Shown here: positions 11,801 to 23,561 of the stretch, one piece after another
How the letters are laid out: every line of letters begins with the position of its first letter
How positions within the stretch are numbered: the stretch's first letter is position 1
NCBI GenBank assembly: GCA_029465975.1
Contig: CM055759.1
Span: 11,200,744 to 11,264,743, forward strand
Length of the DNA: 64,000 nucleotides
Reading direction: 5' to 3'
Origin: Dallia pectoralis
Taxonomy: Eukaryota; Chordata; Actinopteri; Esociformes; Umbridae
Notes under the pieces: generated by a model
What the model was told of the DNA's origin: nothing
The model's database searches: none
Seen by the model: only the letters and a program-made list of their open reading frames with translations
Made by a program: the position numbers and the translations under genes

Positions 11801-14800
11801 GCTCTACACTCCTGAGTTCCTGACACAGTGCAACAAAATGCAGTTTGCCTCCAACCAGAAAGTGCAAAAAGAGCAGTGGTAAAATACTATGCAGGCAGTA
11901 AAATACTATCCAGGGCAGTGTGTCAATGTGCCCATGTCAGAGTCAAATGAGATGGAGAACAATGTAAGAATGTGCCATTGACATGGATAAGAAAATGTGC
12001 AGTTGGGTAGTTCAATGAAGTAACAAATTGCAGACATGTGGTGGGCAGTACAAGCAGAAAGCATCTGTGCAAATGGCAAATAAAATAAATATTGTAGCAG
12101 TATGTAGGGCAAGGATACCTCCTGTCTAATTAATTAAATTACTTTTTGTGATTAAACCACCTAAACCGCTCTCTCTTTCCATAACTCCCTCTCCTCTCCA
12201 GACCTCCACCTGGCAGCAGAGCTGGGAAAGACTCTGTTGGAGAGGAACAAGGAGCTGGAGGACTCTCTGCAGCAGATGTATATAACCAACGAGGAGCAGG
12301 TGCAGGAGATTGAGGTTAGCAGGGGGCTATGTAACAGATTGGGGTTAGCAGGGGGCTATGTAACAGATTGATGTCAGCAGGGGGCTGTGTAACAGATTGG
12401 GGTTAGCAGGGGGCTATGTAACAGATTGGGGTTAGCAGGGGGCTATGTAACAGATTGATGTTAGCAGGGGGCTATGTAACAGATTGGGGTTAGCAGGGGG
12501 CTATGTAACAGATTGAGGTTAGCAGGGGGCTATGTAACAGATTGATGTTAGCAGGGGGCTATGTAACAGATTGATGTTAGCAGGGGGCTGTGTAACAGAT
12601 TGGGGTTAGCAGGGGGCTATGTAACAGATTGGGGTTAGCAGGGGGCTATGTAACAGATTGATGTTAGCAGGGGGCTATGTAACAGATTGGGGTTAGCAGG
12701 GGGCTATGTAACAGATTGGGGTTAGCAGGGGGCTATGTAACAGATTGATGTTAGCAGGGGGCTATGTAACAGATTGGGGTTAGCAGGGGGCTATGTAACA
12801 GATTGATGCTTGCAGGGGGCTATGTAACAGATTGGGGTTAGCAGGGGGCTATGTAACAGATTGATGTTAGCAGGGGGCTATGTAACAGATTGATGTTAGC
12901 AGGGGGCTATGTAACAGATTGATGTTAGCAGGGGGCTATGTAACAGATTGGGGTTAGCAGGGGGCTATGTAACAGATTGAGGTTAGCAGGGGGCTATGTA
13001 ACAGATTGATGTTAGCAGGGGCTATGTAACAGATTGATGTTAGCAGGGGGCTATGTAACAGATTGATGTTAGCAGGGGGCTATGTAACAGATTGGGGTTA
13101 GCAGGGGGCTATGTAACAGATTGAGGTTAGCAGGGGGCTATGTAACAGATTGGGGTTAGCAGGGGGCTATGTAACAGATTGAGGTTAGCAGGGGGCTATG
13201 TAACAGCAGTTCTATTAGTTGTGTGTAAATTGAATAACAGTGTACCCTTTGACTGAGCAGAGCTCAGCTGCTGGTGGGTGGCTATTGGCTAAAGGTAATA
13301 TGTGACTTGCCCAACCCTCCTGACTGATCCTAGTATGGCAGTTCATCATCCAACTGAAATGGGTAATCGAGTTCACAACCAAGTTGGTTCCGAACTGAAA
13401 AGAGTCACACTGACAGCTGACGGTATAGAAGTCAACCCTGAATATAAACTCATCATAATGATGTCCAGTAAATAGAGAAATGATTGGGTCTATTTTTGCA
13501 ACAATTAATGCTAATTCCCAACACTCCCCCTTAACCTGGCTTCCAGTCATTTTCAAGTGCCCCTCGTTGGAGTGCCCATTCAAAAACAGAGCTACTAATG
13601 GCTACAATTTCCTCATAAAATATGACATCACTACATCACTCACACTCATCAGAAAGTAGGTGTCAGCAAAATTATAATGGGTAGTAAGTGTTCATGTCTT
13701 AATGACCATCTATTCAGGATATAAACGCACAGTGCGTGTGTCTCTGCAGTACCTATAGGATATAAACGCACAGTGTGTGTGTCTGCACTACCTACAGGAT
13801 ATAAACGCACAGTGTGTGTCTCTCTACAGTACCTACAGGATATAAACGCACAGTGTGTGTCTCTCTGCAGTACCTATAGGATATAAATGAACAGTGTGTG
13901 TCTCTCTGCAGTACCTATAGGATATAAACGAACAGTGTGTGTCTCTCTGCAGTACCTATAGGATATAAACGCACAGTGTGTCTCTCTGCAGTACCTACAG
14001 GATATAAACGCACAGTGTGTGTCTCTCTGCAGTACCTACAGGATATAAACGCACAGTGTGTGTCTCTCTGCAGTACCTATAGGATATAAACGCACAGTGT
14101 GTGTCTCTCTACAGTACCTACAGGATATAAACGCACAGTGTGTGTCTCTCTGCAGTACCTACAGGATATAAACGCACAGTGTGTGTCTCTCTGCAGTACC
14201 TATAGGATATAAACGCACAGTGTGTGTCTCTCTGCAGTACCTACAGGATATAAACGCACAGTGTGTGTCTCTCTGCAGTACCTACAGGATATAAACGCAC
14301 AGTGTGTGTCTCTCTACAGTACCTATAGGATATAAACGCACAGTGTGTGTCTCTCTGCAGTACCTACAGGATATAAACGAACAGTGTGTGTGTCTGCAGT
14401 ACCTACAGGATATAAACGCACAGTGTGTGTCTCTCTGCAGTACCTATAGGATATAAACGAACAGTGTGTGTCTCTCTGCAGTACCTATAGGATATAAACG
14501 CACAGTGTGTGTCTCTCTGCAGTACCTATAGGATATAAACGCACAGTGTGTGTCTCTCTGCAGTACCTATAGGATATAAATGAACAGTGTGTGTCTCTCT
14601 GCAGTACCTATAGGATATAAACGAACAGTGTGTGTCTCTCTGCAGTACCTATAGGATATAAACGCACAGTGTGTGTCTCTCTGCAGTACCTATAGGATAT
14701 AAACGCAGTGTGTGTCTCTCTGCAGTACCTATAGGATATAAACGAACAGTGTGTGTGTCTGCAGTACCTATAGGATATAAACGCACAGTGTGTGTCTCTC

Positions 14801-17800
14801 TGCAGTACCTATAGGATATAAACGCACAGTGTGTGTCTCTCTGCAGTACCTACAGGATATAAACGCACAGTGTGTGTCTCTCTGCAGTACCTATAGGATA
14901 TAAATGAACAGTGTGTGTCTCTCTGCAGTACCTATAGGATATAAACGAACAGTGTGTGTCTCTCTGCAGTACCTATAGGATATAAACGCACAGTGTGTGT
15001 CTCTCTGCAGTACCTATAGGATATAAACGCAGTGTGTGTCTCTCTGCAGTACCTATAGGATATAAACGAACAGTGTGTGTGTCTGCAGTACCTATAGGAT
15101 ATAAACGCACAGTGTGTGTCTCTCTGCAGTACCTATAGGATATAAACGCACAGTGTGTGTCTCTCTGCAGTACCTACAGGATATAAACGCACAGTGTGTG
15201 TCTCTCTACAGTACTTATAGGATATAAACGCACAGTGTGTGTCTCTCTACAGTACCTATAGGATATAAACGCACACTGTGTGTCTCTCTACAGTACCTAT
15301 AGGATATAAACGCACAGTGTGTGTCTCTCTGCAGTACCTACAGGATATAAACGCACAGTGTGTGTCTCTCTACAGTACCTATAGGATATAAACGCACAGT
15401 GTGTGTGTCTACAGTACCTACAGGATATAAACGCACAGTGTGTGTCTCTCTGCAGTCCCTATAGGATATAAACGCACAGTGTGTGTCTCTCTGCAGTACC
15501 TACAGGATATAAACGCACAGTGTGTGTCTCTCTACAGTACCTATAGGATATAAACGCACAGTGTGTGTCTCTCTACAGTACCTATAGGATATAAACGCAC
15601 AGTGTGTGTCTCTCTGCAGTACCTACAGGATATAAACGCACAGTGTGTGTCTCTCTACAGTACCTATAGGATATAAACGCACAGTGTGTGTCTCTCTGCA
15701 GTACCTACAGGATATAAACGCACAGTGTGTGTCTCTCTGCAGTACCTATAGGATATAAACGCACAGTGTGTGTCTCTCTGCAGTACCTACAGGATATAAA
15801 CGCACAGTGTGTGTCTCTCTGCATTACCTATAGGATATAAACGCACAGTGTGTGTCTCTCTGCAGTACCTGGCCAAGCAGCTGGAGGTGTTACGGGATAT
15901 GAATGAGCAGCATGCAAAGGTCTACGAGCAGCTAGATGGAACAGCCCGAGAACTGGAGCTCACTAATCGTACTCTGGTTCTGGACAGCAAGGCCTCACAG
16001 CATAAGATAGAGAGGTGAGAGCGACAGAGGGGCACGGTCACATGTATTCATGTACATGAACACACACATACACAAACTAACCGCTTTATTTCTCAGGTTA
16101 ACAGGGACCATTGAAACCCTACAGACTCAGGTGGAGTCTCTCTCTGGACAGGTAGAACAGCTCCACTCCCTGGAGCAGCTCCGGGTCCGGAGGGAAAAGA
16201 GGGAACGGCGCAAGACGATCGCTTCCTTTCCCTGCCTCAGGGAACTCTGTACCGCACCCAAGTGAGTGCTCATAGCCTCAGATCTCTCCCATTGGTCAGA
16301 GCCTGAGGGTGCTCATAGCCTCAGATCTCTCCCATTGGTCAGAGCCTGATGATGCTCATAGCCTCAGATCTCTCCCATTGGTCAGAGCCTGATGATGCTC
16401 ATAGCCTCAGATCTCTCCCATTGGTCAGAGCCTGAGGGTTCTCATAGCCTCGGATCTCTCCTATTGGTCAGCAGCCTTGGTTAATTATCGGGTATATATG
16501 ACTGTTTATAGCTTTCATCCTAATTATAACATTGTACAAACAGTAACAGATTGGTAACAGCAACGATGATACTGTTTAAGTAGCAAATAAAATACCTTTT
16601 CAATGGAGGCCATATATACTCAACTGTAAGGTGATCAATACCTTTAACAAGCATGTTTTAAAGTGATTTAGCTCAAATTTATTTTCCTTCATTTAAATTG
16701 ACCAACAAACATCAAGTGGTACCTTTGAATCAGACAAAGAATGATTCATTCTTCAAAATGTATGAAATACCGAATGTGACTAGCTAATTTTCTTCATTGT
16801 AAAGCCCCCAAATAAGATAATAAGTCCCTGTCCAGTCATTTTGTGACACCCATACGTTTCAAGAATGCAGACATTAAATGTTTACATTGGTTTAATTCAT
16901 ACAAAACGGTTAAATACATGATATGTGTGGTATTGTATTTGGTATTTGATAGAGTTTTTACTCTGTGCCAATATTATATTGACAGCGTGTAAAACTCAAC
17001 ATTGCATCTCTGTCTGTTGGTTAGGTATGAGGATGGTTTTGTGGTGGGCCGCTCAGATAGCTTCACCTCAGAGTCTAAGCGGCAGCCGGCAGAGGAAGAG
17101 AACGAGCATCTGAGGGAGGCCGTGTCGGCGTTACGTTCGGCTGTGAGGGCAGAGCGGAGTCGCAGGGAGGGGGCAGAGAGAGAATGTCATGTCCTCCTGG
17201 GGGAGTTCAGTCGCTTGGAGACACGTGTGCAGGTCAGAATCACGGGCACTTTTTGACATGGTTGCGTGTTCTGCAGAATCCAATAAGTACCCTTTATCTT
17301 AAAAACAGCAGGGTTTCTAATTCTTCATGGAGCGTAGACATATTGATTGATTGGTTTGGTTTATGGTCTGACTGTTTGACTTGATGATTTACAGGGTGCA
17401 GAGAGCTGCCAGGCACGGGTACGGGAACTAGAGGTGGAGCTCCAGGAACTCCAGCAGCTCAGAAGAGCCAGGGCCCTCCTCCTGAGCAGTGAGGCGGACG
17501 GCGTGGGATTCACACAGACCCTTCTCAACAACACCCCCGAAACAGACACCCTGGAGGGGGAAGGAGGAGAAGCGGGTGGAGGGGTCAGGGAGGAGAGTGA
17601 CGGGAGAGGGGCAGGTGGAGAGGCCTTACCCACATCCAGCCCAGTCAGGAAGAGCTGCAGCGACACGGCGCTGAATGCCATCGTGGCGCGGGATGCCTCC
17701 GGGAGGAGGAGAGGAAGCTATGCCATCCATGCCAACAGCGTTCGTAAGAGAGGGATGTCCATCCTGAGGGAGGTGGATGAGCAGTACCACGCCCTGTTGG

Positions 17801-18153
17801 AGAAGTACGAGGAGCTATTAGGGAAGTGCAGGCGCCATGAAGAGTCCCTGTGCCACACTGCAGTTCAGACCTCACGTCCCGTGTCTAGGGACCCCTCCAT
17901 GAAGGACTGTGCCATTGGCCCAACTCCTGCACCTCCGCCAACACCCACCCAGTCCCCCTCTACTCCAGAGGCCATGGAGAGCATCAGTAAGCAGGTGGGT
18001 GCGGTGGATAAACGACTGGGCCAGAACACACCAGAGTACAAAGCCCTGTTTAAGGAGATCTTCTCCCGGATTCAGAGGACCAAGACGGACATAAAAGCTA
18101 CTAAAGCCACCAAAGCCCCTAAAACCAGCAAGCCTGGAAAGTCTCATAAATAG
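7386..18153 (+). CDS. cdr2l: Cerebellar degeneration-related protein 2-like
   Basis: Six coding exons give 484 aa: 7386-7446, 12202-12314, 15866-16014, 16097-16261, 17025-17232 and 17395-18153. All introns are GT-AG and phases agree. The protein starts MEEFITEEEEPWYDQQDLES, then a long leucine-zipper coiled coil (about residues 21-145, with HLAAELGKTLLERNKELEDS and EQHAKVYEQLDGTARELEL). Later come REKRERRKTI, the C-terminal blocks RKSCSDTALNAIVA, KRGMSILREVDEQYHALLEK and YKALFKEIFSRIQRTK. This is the CDR2L pattern, not the CDR2 one. The human protein is about 465 aa, a cytoplasmic antigen of anti-Yo paraneoplastic cerebellar degeneration, reported to associate with ribosomes. The start was chosen from the conserved MEDF/MEEF opening; untranslated 5' exons could not be found. 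Introns 2 and 4 carry minisatellites that touch the splice sites. Confidence 0.95.
8726..9015. repeat. (GA)n-rich tract with a recurrent CATATGGAGA block
   Basis: Purine-rich GAGAGA/GGGA repeat in cdr2l intron 1, interrupted at intervals by 'gacatatggagagaga'. The long Ser/Leu frames on the minus strand are artefacts of the repeat. Confidence 0.9.
9750..9840. repeat. Two-copy 43-bp tandem duplication
   Basis: The block starting 'caatgcttcaacatccacct' occurs at 9750 and again at 9793, essentially identical. It lies in cdr2l intron 1. Confidence 0.85.
10385..10650. mobile_element. DNA-transposon 3' fragment
   Basis: The stretch from 'aacacagccacatctccag' to 'gtgtgtagactttttatatc' matches a dispersed fish repeat that I associate with Tc1-like elements. 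It has no coding capacity and lies in cdr2l intron 1. Confidence 0.4.
11690..11826 (+). mobile_element. Possible LTR 3' end
   Basis: An 'attaaa' signal followed by 'ctcctgagttcctgaca' resembles the R-U5 end of an LTR. The TG start and target duplication could not be identified, so this is weak. Confidence 0.25.
12309..13206 (+). repeat. 29-bp minisatellite repeating the exon 2 / intron 2 splice donor of cdr2l
   Basis: The unit is gttagcagggggctatgtaa plus 'cagattgag' (29 bp), about 31 copies. The array begins at the authentic donor: exon 2 ends ATTGAG and the intron starts GTTAGC at 12315. Each unit ends ATTG followed by AG, AT or GG and then GTTAGC again, so the donor context is repeated throughout. 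Variants ATTGAG, ATTGGG and ATTGAT are interleaved. Confidence 0.95.
13715..15865 (+). repeat. 41-bp minisatellite repeating the intron 2 / exon 3 splice acceptor of cdr2l
   Basis: The unit is tacctataggatataaacgc plus 'acagtgtgtgtctctctgcag' (41 bp), about 52 copies. Each unit holds a pyrimidine tract, a CAG and then TACCT, the first five bases of exon 3. The last CAG, at 15863-15865, is the authentic acceptor before TACCTGGCC. Variants (CTATAG/CTACAG, TGCAG/TACAG, AAACGAAC) are nested. A block of eight units recurs with a 324-bp offset: the shortened unit at 14701 reappears at 15025. Confidence 0.95.
16263..16470 (+). repeat. 43-44-bp minisatellite next to the exon 4 donor of cdr2l
   Basis: Four to five copies of 'gctcatagcctcagatctct' plus 'cccattggtcagagcctgaggg'. 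The array starts within about ten bases of the exon 4 donor (gt at 16262). Each unit carries ATTGG, the reverse of a CCAAT box. Confidence 0.85.
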
Positions 18154-20160
18154 GAATGACGGTGATCTTCCCTGGTGTAGGAAGGTTATTCCATGCTTGA
18201 GATTGTTGCATCCAACACCAATATGTAGCACTTTGGGGCTTCTGTATGGTGTATTTTCTATTTTCTGCTTGTGTTACTAGGTGCTAATCAACAGATATGC
18301 TACTAAAACCAATCCACTGCTAATGCTATTGGCTATTAGCGCCTGCCTAGTTTTGCCGGTGAGATCTAACACATTCTTTCAGCTGCCTTGTACTAGTCTA
18401 ATGACTAGACATTTTTCTCAAAGCACTACATTGAGACCAGTGGTATTCATGCATTATCAGCAGGGACCCCATTTTTCAGCCAGTTTATTGGGAACTCATT
18501 TTTGTGGGCAGATGTTCTCACCTCTTCCACCCTTTCCTAGGTCCAATAACACAAACTTGAAATCAGTGCGTTTTGCTTTTTACTATTGCTCATAAACTTA
18601 AATATATCAGATACATGTAACTGTTTCTCAAAATGTGTTGTATGTTGTCTCACAATACTTTAATTAGTCATTTTCTGGGGGGGGGTGCGGGGGTGCAACC
18701 CTGGACTTTGAATACCACTGATTACAACCTCCAGGGCTTCCCCCAGCCTACTGTTAACAGTGGACCTGAAATACAGAGAAATGTAAAACCATCCTACTTT
18801 CTGCCCAGTTTACACTGCAGCCACATGCAGTGCTCTCTCTGTGACTGTATAATTGTGACCATAGTACTGTATTTTATACTTTAGAGATGCTTACCTTTCA
18901 TGTCCTTAGAGGTATAGGGGATTTGTGTCAGAATGTTTGCAACAGTGTTTTAAGTACACAGTGACTTGGGGGGTGCCCTAAAAATAACACATGAATGGTG
19001 TGAACGCAATGGTTTCTGGATACGTCCACTGGTCTCTAGCTAGCTGTAGCTGCTCTCTGTGTGCTCACAAGATGCAACAGACAATCTAAATACGGTTGTT
19101 TTTTCTTGGGCATTATTAACCCTACTGCTATATTGTTGGTAAATCTAAACTAACTGGCGCATGGTCAAATGTGAAGTTTTATCACGGTCATTATATGCCA
19201 TTTCTTTGATTGTTGGTTAAAGATCGTTCACCCTCCACATCAAACAAAAATGGAGGAAAAGCATAGCTGTGATTGTCTGAAAATGTTGAATTGCAATGTT
19301 GCAATGTTATGAGTTATTTTACATTAGACAAACTTTTTTTGTGATGGATCACGATATCAACTAAACACCATAAGTATTGCTAACTTGTTAAACCTGTTTT
19401 GTTAGCACTAACTATGCTCTCAAGACATGTCAGAAACACAATAACAGTGGCGCTGAAATATAATACTGTAAAGCATATAAACCAGGTCGTCTAGGCTAGC
19501 AACCCAGCAAACATCCTTTCCTTATTATCATGAATAATTCATCAGATACTCATGATGTAATGCCAAACCTTAAAGGGGGGAAAAGAAATACAAAACACCT
19601 GCAGCGTACAAGGCATATTATTCTTTGTGCTACTAACTCAACGTCTTAAATGAAGGTCTTAAACTTAGCTGGGGAGCTTCTAGCCTGTTATAGAAAAAGC
19701 CACAAAATGTTGGTGACAGATAAATGTGAGCACGGTGCTATAAAAGTATTGGTATGTAGCGTGGAACAAAATAAGAAAAGAGAATTTGCTACTGAAAAGG
19801 CGACTGAATAATTTAACCAGAAATGGGTGCTTGCAAAATAGAAATATAATTATGATTGTGCCAGGTTTAAGAAGGGTCTTGTTTTTCCTCTCAGGTTCAC
19901 TCAAGGGTTTGCTGAGTGAAGATAAAGGGTATTATGTCTTGTGGGGAATAAATGATAATTTCATAGAAATGTTCACCCAGGGTTCCTGAAGTGCGTGTGT
20001 GCAGGCTTTGGCCCAAACTCAGCATTCAGGTGTACTGCTGGGCTGGGCTAAAGACCTGCATTCCCTAAAGCTTTTCAGGGCAGGAAGATAAAAGACATTG
20101 TATCAAGCAGTGGTAACTAAAAATGTTGTGATATTTTCTCATGAGAGGTAACTATGTCAA
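18154..20160 (+). other. Probable cdr2l 3' untranslated region
   Basis: About 2 kb after the cdr2l stop codon contains no recognisable exon or mobile element and ends at an AATAAA hexamer. The extent of the transcript is inferred from that signal only. Confidence 0.35.
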
Positions 20161-20166
20161 AATAAA
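20161..20166 (+). promoter_or_regulatory. Candidate cdr2l polyadenylation signal
   Basis: AATAAA on the coding strand about 2.0 kb downstream of the cdr2l stop, just before a decayed LINE. Confidence 0.35.
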
Positions 20167-20325
20167 ACCTTCTATCCTTGGAAGGCTCATTGTTTTTCCT
20201 CTGTACACTTATGTTAACCAGTTGCACTTGAAAAATGTATAATCAAAAATGTTCCTGACTCCTCATTTCTCGTTAATAAGCACATGGATATTGGATTTAC
20301 TTTACAATCTCAATTTCTTTTGTTT

Positions 20326-20385
20326 TTGTGTGTGTGCGCGTGTGCGTGCGTGTGTGTGTGTGCGTACGTGCGTTTGTGTGTGGTA
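20326..20385. repeat. (GT)n-rich microsatellite
   Basis: Alternating purine-pyrimidine tract of TG, CG and TACG steps. Confidence 0.85.
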
Positions 20386-20526
20386 CATCAACAGTTATCT
20401 GCAATGGTGCCTGAATTATTTTATGGATACTCATTATTTTCAGATTATTTTTAGACTCATTATTTTCACATTACTTTTTAGACATGCCAAACTTCATGAT
20501 TCTCCTCAGGATTTATAGGTGCTTTT

Positions 20527-20995
20527 GGGTAGTTTTTACCACCAAGTCTGCTTGCCTGGACCGTTTAAGGTCATCCTTGATGAACACACCAAGAAATTTG
20601 ATGTCGGAAACTCTACTTCAGCTTCATCAATGTTTATAGGAGCATGACCCCACGCCCCGCTGCGTCCTAGTCTAGACCAAGTAGGTTCTGTAAGCTTTTT
20701 CATCGTTGTTGGAGATAAGTCTCCGATTGTGGTGTTGTCTGCAAACTTAAGGATGACTTTGGAACTGCTTGTGGCCACACTGTCCTACGTTTACATGGCG
20801 TACAAAGGGGGACTGTGTACGCAGCCCTGAGGGGCTTTGATGTTCTGGGTCAGTGTAAAGGGGGAGATGTTGCCCATTCTCACCACCTGCGGTTAGCTCG
20901 TCAAGATCCAAGTGCAAAGGAAGGTGTTAAGACCCAGGGTCCTGAGCTTAGAAACGTGCTTAGCAGACACCTTTGTGTTGAATGCCATTTTCCCT
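20527..20995 (-). mobile_element. Decayed LINE reverse-transcriptase fragment
   Basis: On the minus strand, degraded frames resemble the fish L2/Rex1-like RT palm: a CVHSP-like stretch (from APQGCVLSP), then KFADNTTIGDLSP, a decayed form of the FADDT catalytic box, and HAPINIDEAEVE. The second catalytic Asp of the box is Asn (FADN), so it is inactive. Frameshifts and short deletions are frequent. Confidence 0.6.
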
Positions 20996-21119
20996 CCATG
21001 GTGTCATGTGACTCGTAAGTGTTACAAGGCCTCAGGTATGAATGGCGAGCAGGTGTGTTCAATTTCGTGTTATTGCTCTCACACTCAAACTGGTCGCTGG
21101 AAGTTCAACATGTACTCTC

Positions 21120-22110
21120 TAAGGCCAAGACCATACAACTGTTTAACAGGACAGGTTCCACTCAGAACAGGCCTCACCATGGTTGACCAAAGAAGTTGAG
21201 TGCATGTTCTCAGCAAATTATCTAGAGGTTGTCTTCGGGAAATAGACGTATGAGTGCTGCCAGCATTGCTACAGAGGTTGAAGGGGTGGGGGGGTCACCC
21301 TGTCAGTGTTCAGACCATACGCCGCACACTGCATCAAATTGGTCTGCATGGCTGTCGTCCTATGGAGTAAGCATTTTCTAAAGATGATGCACAAGAACGC
21401 CTGCAAACAGTTTGCTGAAGACAAGCAGACTAAGGACATGGATTACAGGAACCATGTCCTGTGATGAGACCAAGGTAAACATATTTGGTTCAGATGGTGT
21501 CGATGTGTGGCAGAAACCAGTCAAGCCAGGTGGTGGGAGTGTCATGGTCTCAGGATGTACTGTGACATACTGAAGCAGAACATGATCCCCTCCGTTCAGA
21601 GACTGGGCCACAGGGCAGTATTCCAACATGATAACGACCCCAAACACACCTCCAAGACAACCACCGCCTTGCTAAAGAAGCTGAGGGTAAAGGTGATGGA
21701 CTGGCCAAGCATGTCTCCAGACCCAAACCCTATTCAGCATCTGTGGGGCATCCTCAAATGGAATGTGGAGGAGCACAAGGTCTCTATCATCCACCAGCTC
21801 CATGATGTCATCATGGAAGAGTGGAAGACTCCAGTGGCAACCTGGTGAACTCCATCCCCAAGACGGTTAAGGCAGTGCTGGAAAATAATGGTGACCACAC
21901 AAAACAGTTGGGCACTTTGGGCCCATTTTTTACATTTTCACTTAGGGGTGTACTCACTTTTGTTGACAGCGGTTTATACATTGATGTCTGTGTGTTGAGT
22001 TATTTTGAGGGGACAGTAAATGACACTTTGTTATACAAGCTGTGCACTCACTACTTTAGATTACATTACATTGTGTCATCTCACTTCTGTGAGTGAGATA
22101 CTGTATATAT
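21120..22110 (+). pseudogene. Decayed Tc1-like transposase and its 3' end
   Basis: Fragments in several frames give the DDE transposase. SDETKVNIFGSDG carries the first Asp, FQHDNDPKHTSKTTTALLKK (about 21622-21681) the second, and SMSPDPNPIQHLWG (about 21712-21753) covers the third catalytic site, where the usual Glu of NPIEHLW is Gln. Frameshifts lie upstream, near 21360 and 21490. The downstream non-coding part ('gggacagtaaatgacacttt', 'caagctgtgcactcactact') matches the usual fish Tc1 3' end. The copy cannot make an active enzyme. Confidence 0.8.
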
Positions 22111-22840
22111 TTTGGCTGTCTGCAAATTTAAAGGGGCCCAATGTGTCTGGACGAGGCATGGAGCAGATGTGTTTTCTTACCAACTGCTAAAACCACTTTC
22201 TGGTGAAGGAGTTATTGGAAACTTTCTTTGGTACGAGTAAGATGGCGGTCTGTTTGATGTGGAGACTGCAACTTATTCAGGAAGAGGTTAAATGTATAGC
22301 TGAATACCTGAGGATATGGCCTGTACAAATGGAATGATGCTGGGCATCATTGCATACAGATGGTATACAGAACTAAACATGCCACAACCGTGTTGAAACA
22401 GCTAGGGCACTTAACAGAAGAAGGACAGGCATTTTGCTAAAGAAAATATTCTGTGACTATACCTTTAAAATGTGTTAACTTCATTCAAAACTCGGGCCCA
22501 TTTTTCTGCATCTAGGCCGCATAATCTATACTGGACCGGAAATTGTGTACGTTACTGCCAATCCATGACCATTCTATATAATTCTGTATATATTTTGCGT
22601 GTGTTTTGTATATTCTGTCGGTTATTTACTACTTGCATTTCTACAACCAGTGAAATGGCCTACCACAAAAAGTATTGATAAATGCTGTTAGTAATGAATA
22701 CCCAATCCCCTTCCACCCGGATGCGCTATTGGTCAATGCAGTCTTCGTACAGGATGCTAGCTATTATTTCGCAAGGTCAAATCGCAGCACGGGTTTCCCA
22801 GTATTTTGCAGTATATTATAGATATTATTGTTTATCCGTG
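22111..22840. other. Gene-free spacer before the tRNA genes
   Basis: No coding or repeat structure recognised on either strand. Confidence 0.4.
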
Positions 22841-22913
22841 GACCGCGTGGCCTAATGGATAAGGCGTCTGACTTCGAATCAGAAGATTGAGGGTTCGAGT
22901 CCCTTCGTGGTCG
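22841..22913 (+). tRNA. tRNA-Arg (anticodon TCG)
   Basis: A full 73-nt cloverleaf. The acceptor GACCGCG pairs with CGTGGTC, box A is TGGCCTAATGG, the anticodon loop is CTTCGAA with TCG, box B is GGTTCGAGTCC and the discriminator is G. A TTTTT pol III terminator follows at once. No intron. Confidence 0.95.
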
Positions 22914-23264
22914 CTTTTTGGAGATGTCGTAAATACCACTTTATGACGCATAGATACAACCGAATGTGTCACGGAAACTGTGTGCTAATCTATTCATCTA
23001 TCGAATTACCGGATCTGCTGCTGTGTATGTAACACTTCATTTAGAGATTAACAAAAACTAAATATTTTCAACTATTAAAATAGCAGCAAAAAGGCAGTAG
23101 TAATACGTACATTTTTACACTTAGTATTTTGGACTGTATGGGTGATGGTATATGTAGTAAAAAGCTTGGGTGAAAAATGAAGGAAATCAGATGCACAGTA
23201 GCTAGAGAGAAATACACGAAACCCACTGACATATTAATGTTTTGATTGTGCCATGATGTCAGTA

Positions 23265-23266
<2 letters not shown>

Positions 23267-23309
<43 letters not shown>
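23267..23309. repeat. (GT)n microsatellite
   Basis: About 21 uninterrupted GT dinucleotides. Confidence 0.95.
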
Positions 23310-23489
23310 AAAGTATGCCAGACATTTATAAAATAAATGTTGATTGACGTGTATATTTCAATCACTGAATTTGTTGTTGATTTTCAAATCTGTAAACTAC
23401 TATTGGCGAATGTCAGTTAAATATAAAACCTATTTACCTCTGTTTGTTTTTAGGGTCTATTACCATACATTCACCCAACAACAACAGGG

Positions 23490-23561
23490 AGCAGAGTGGC
23501 GCAGCGGAAGCGTGCTGGGCCCATAACCCAGAGGTCGATGGATCGAAACCATCCTCTGCTA
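23490..23561 (+). tRNA. Initiator tRNA-Met (anticodon CAT)
   Basis: A 72-nt cloverleaf with the eukaryotic initiator features: 5' AGCAGAG pairing with CTCTGCT (A1:U72), box A TGGCGCAGCGG, anticodon loop CCCATAA on a stem ending in three G:C pairs, and the A-containing T loop (GATCGAAAC) typical of initiators. A TTTT terminator follows. It lies about 350 bp before mrpl58. Confidence 0.95.

Noticed and set aside
15809..15865. Exon 3 beginning further upstream in the repeat
   Set aside because: Alignment to the family needs QEIEYLAKQL across the junction, which fixes the acceptor at 15865; upstream frames are repeat read-through.
7386..18153. Assignment as cdr2 rather than cdr2l
   Set aside because: RKSCSDTALNAIVA, KRGMSILREVDEQYHALLEK and the KSH-type end fit the CDR2L paralogue; CDR2 has different sequences there.
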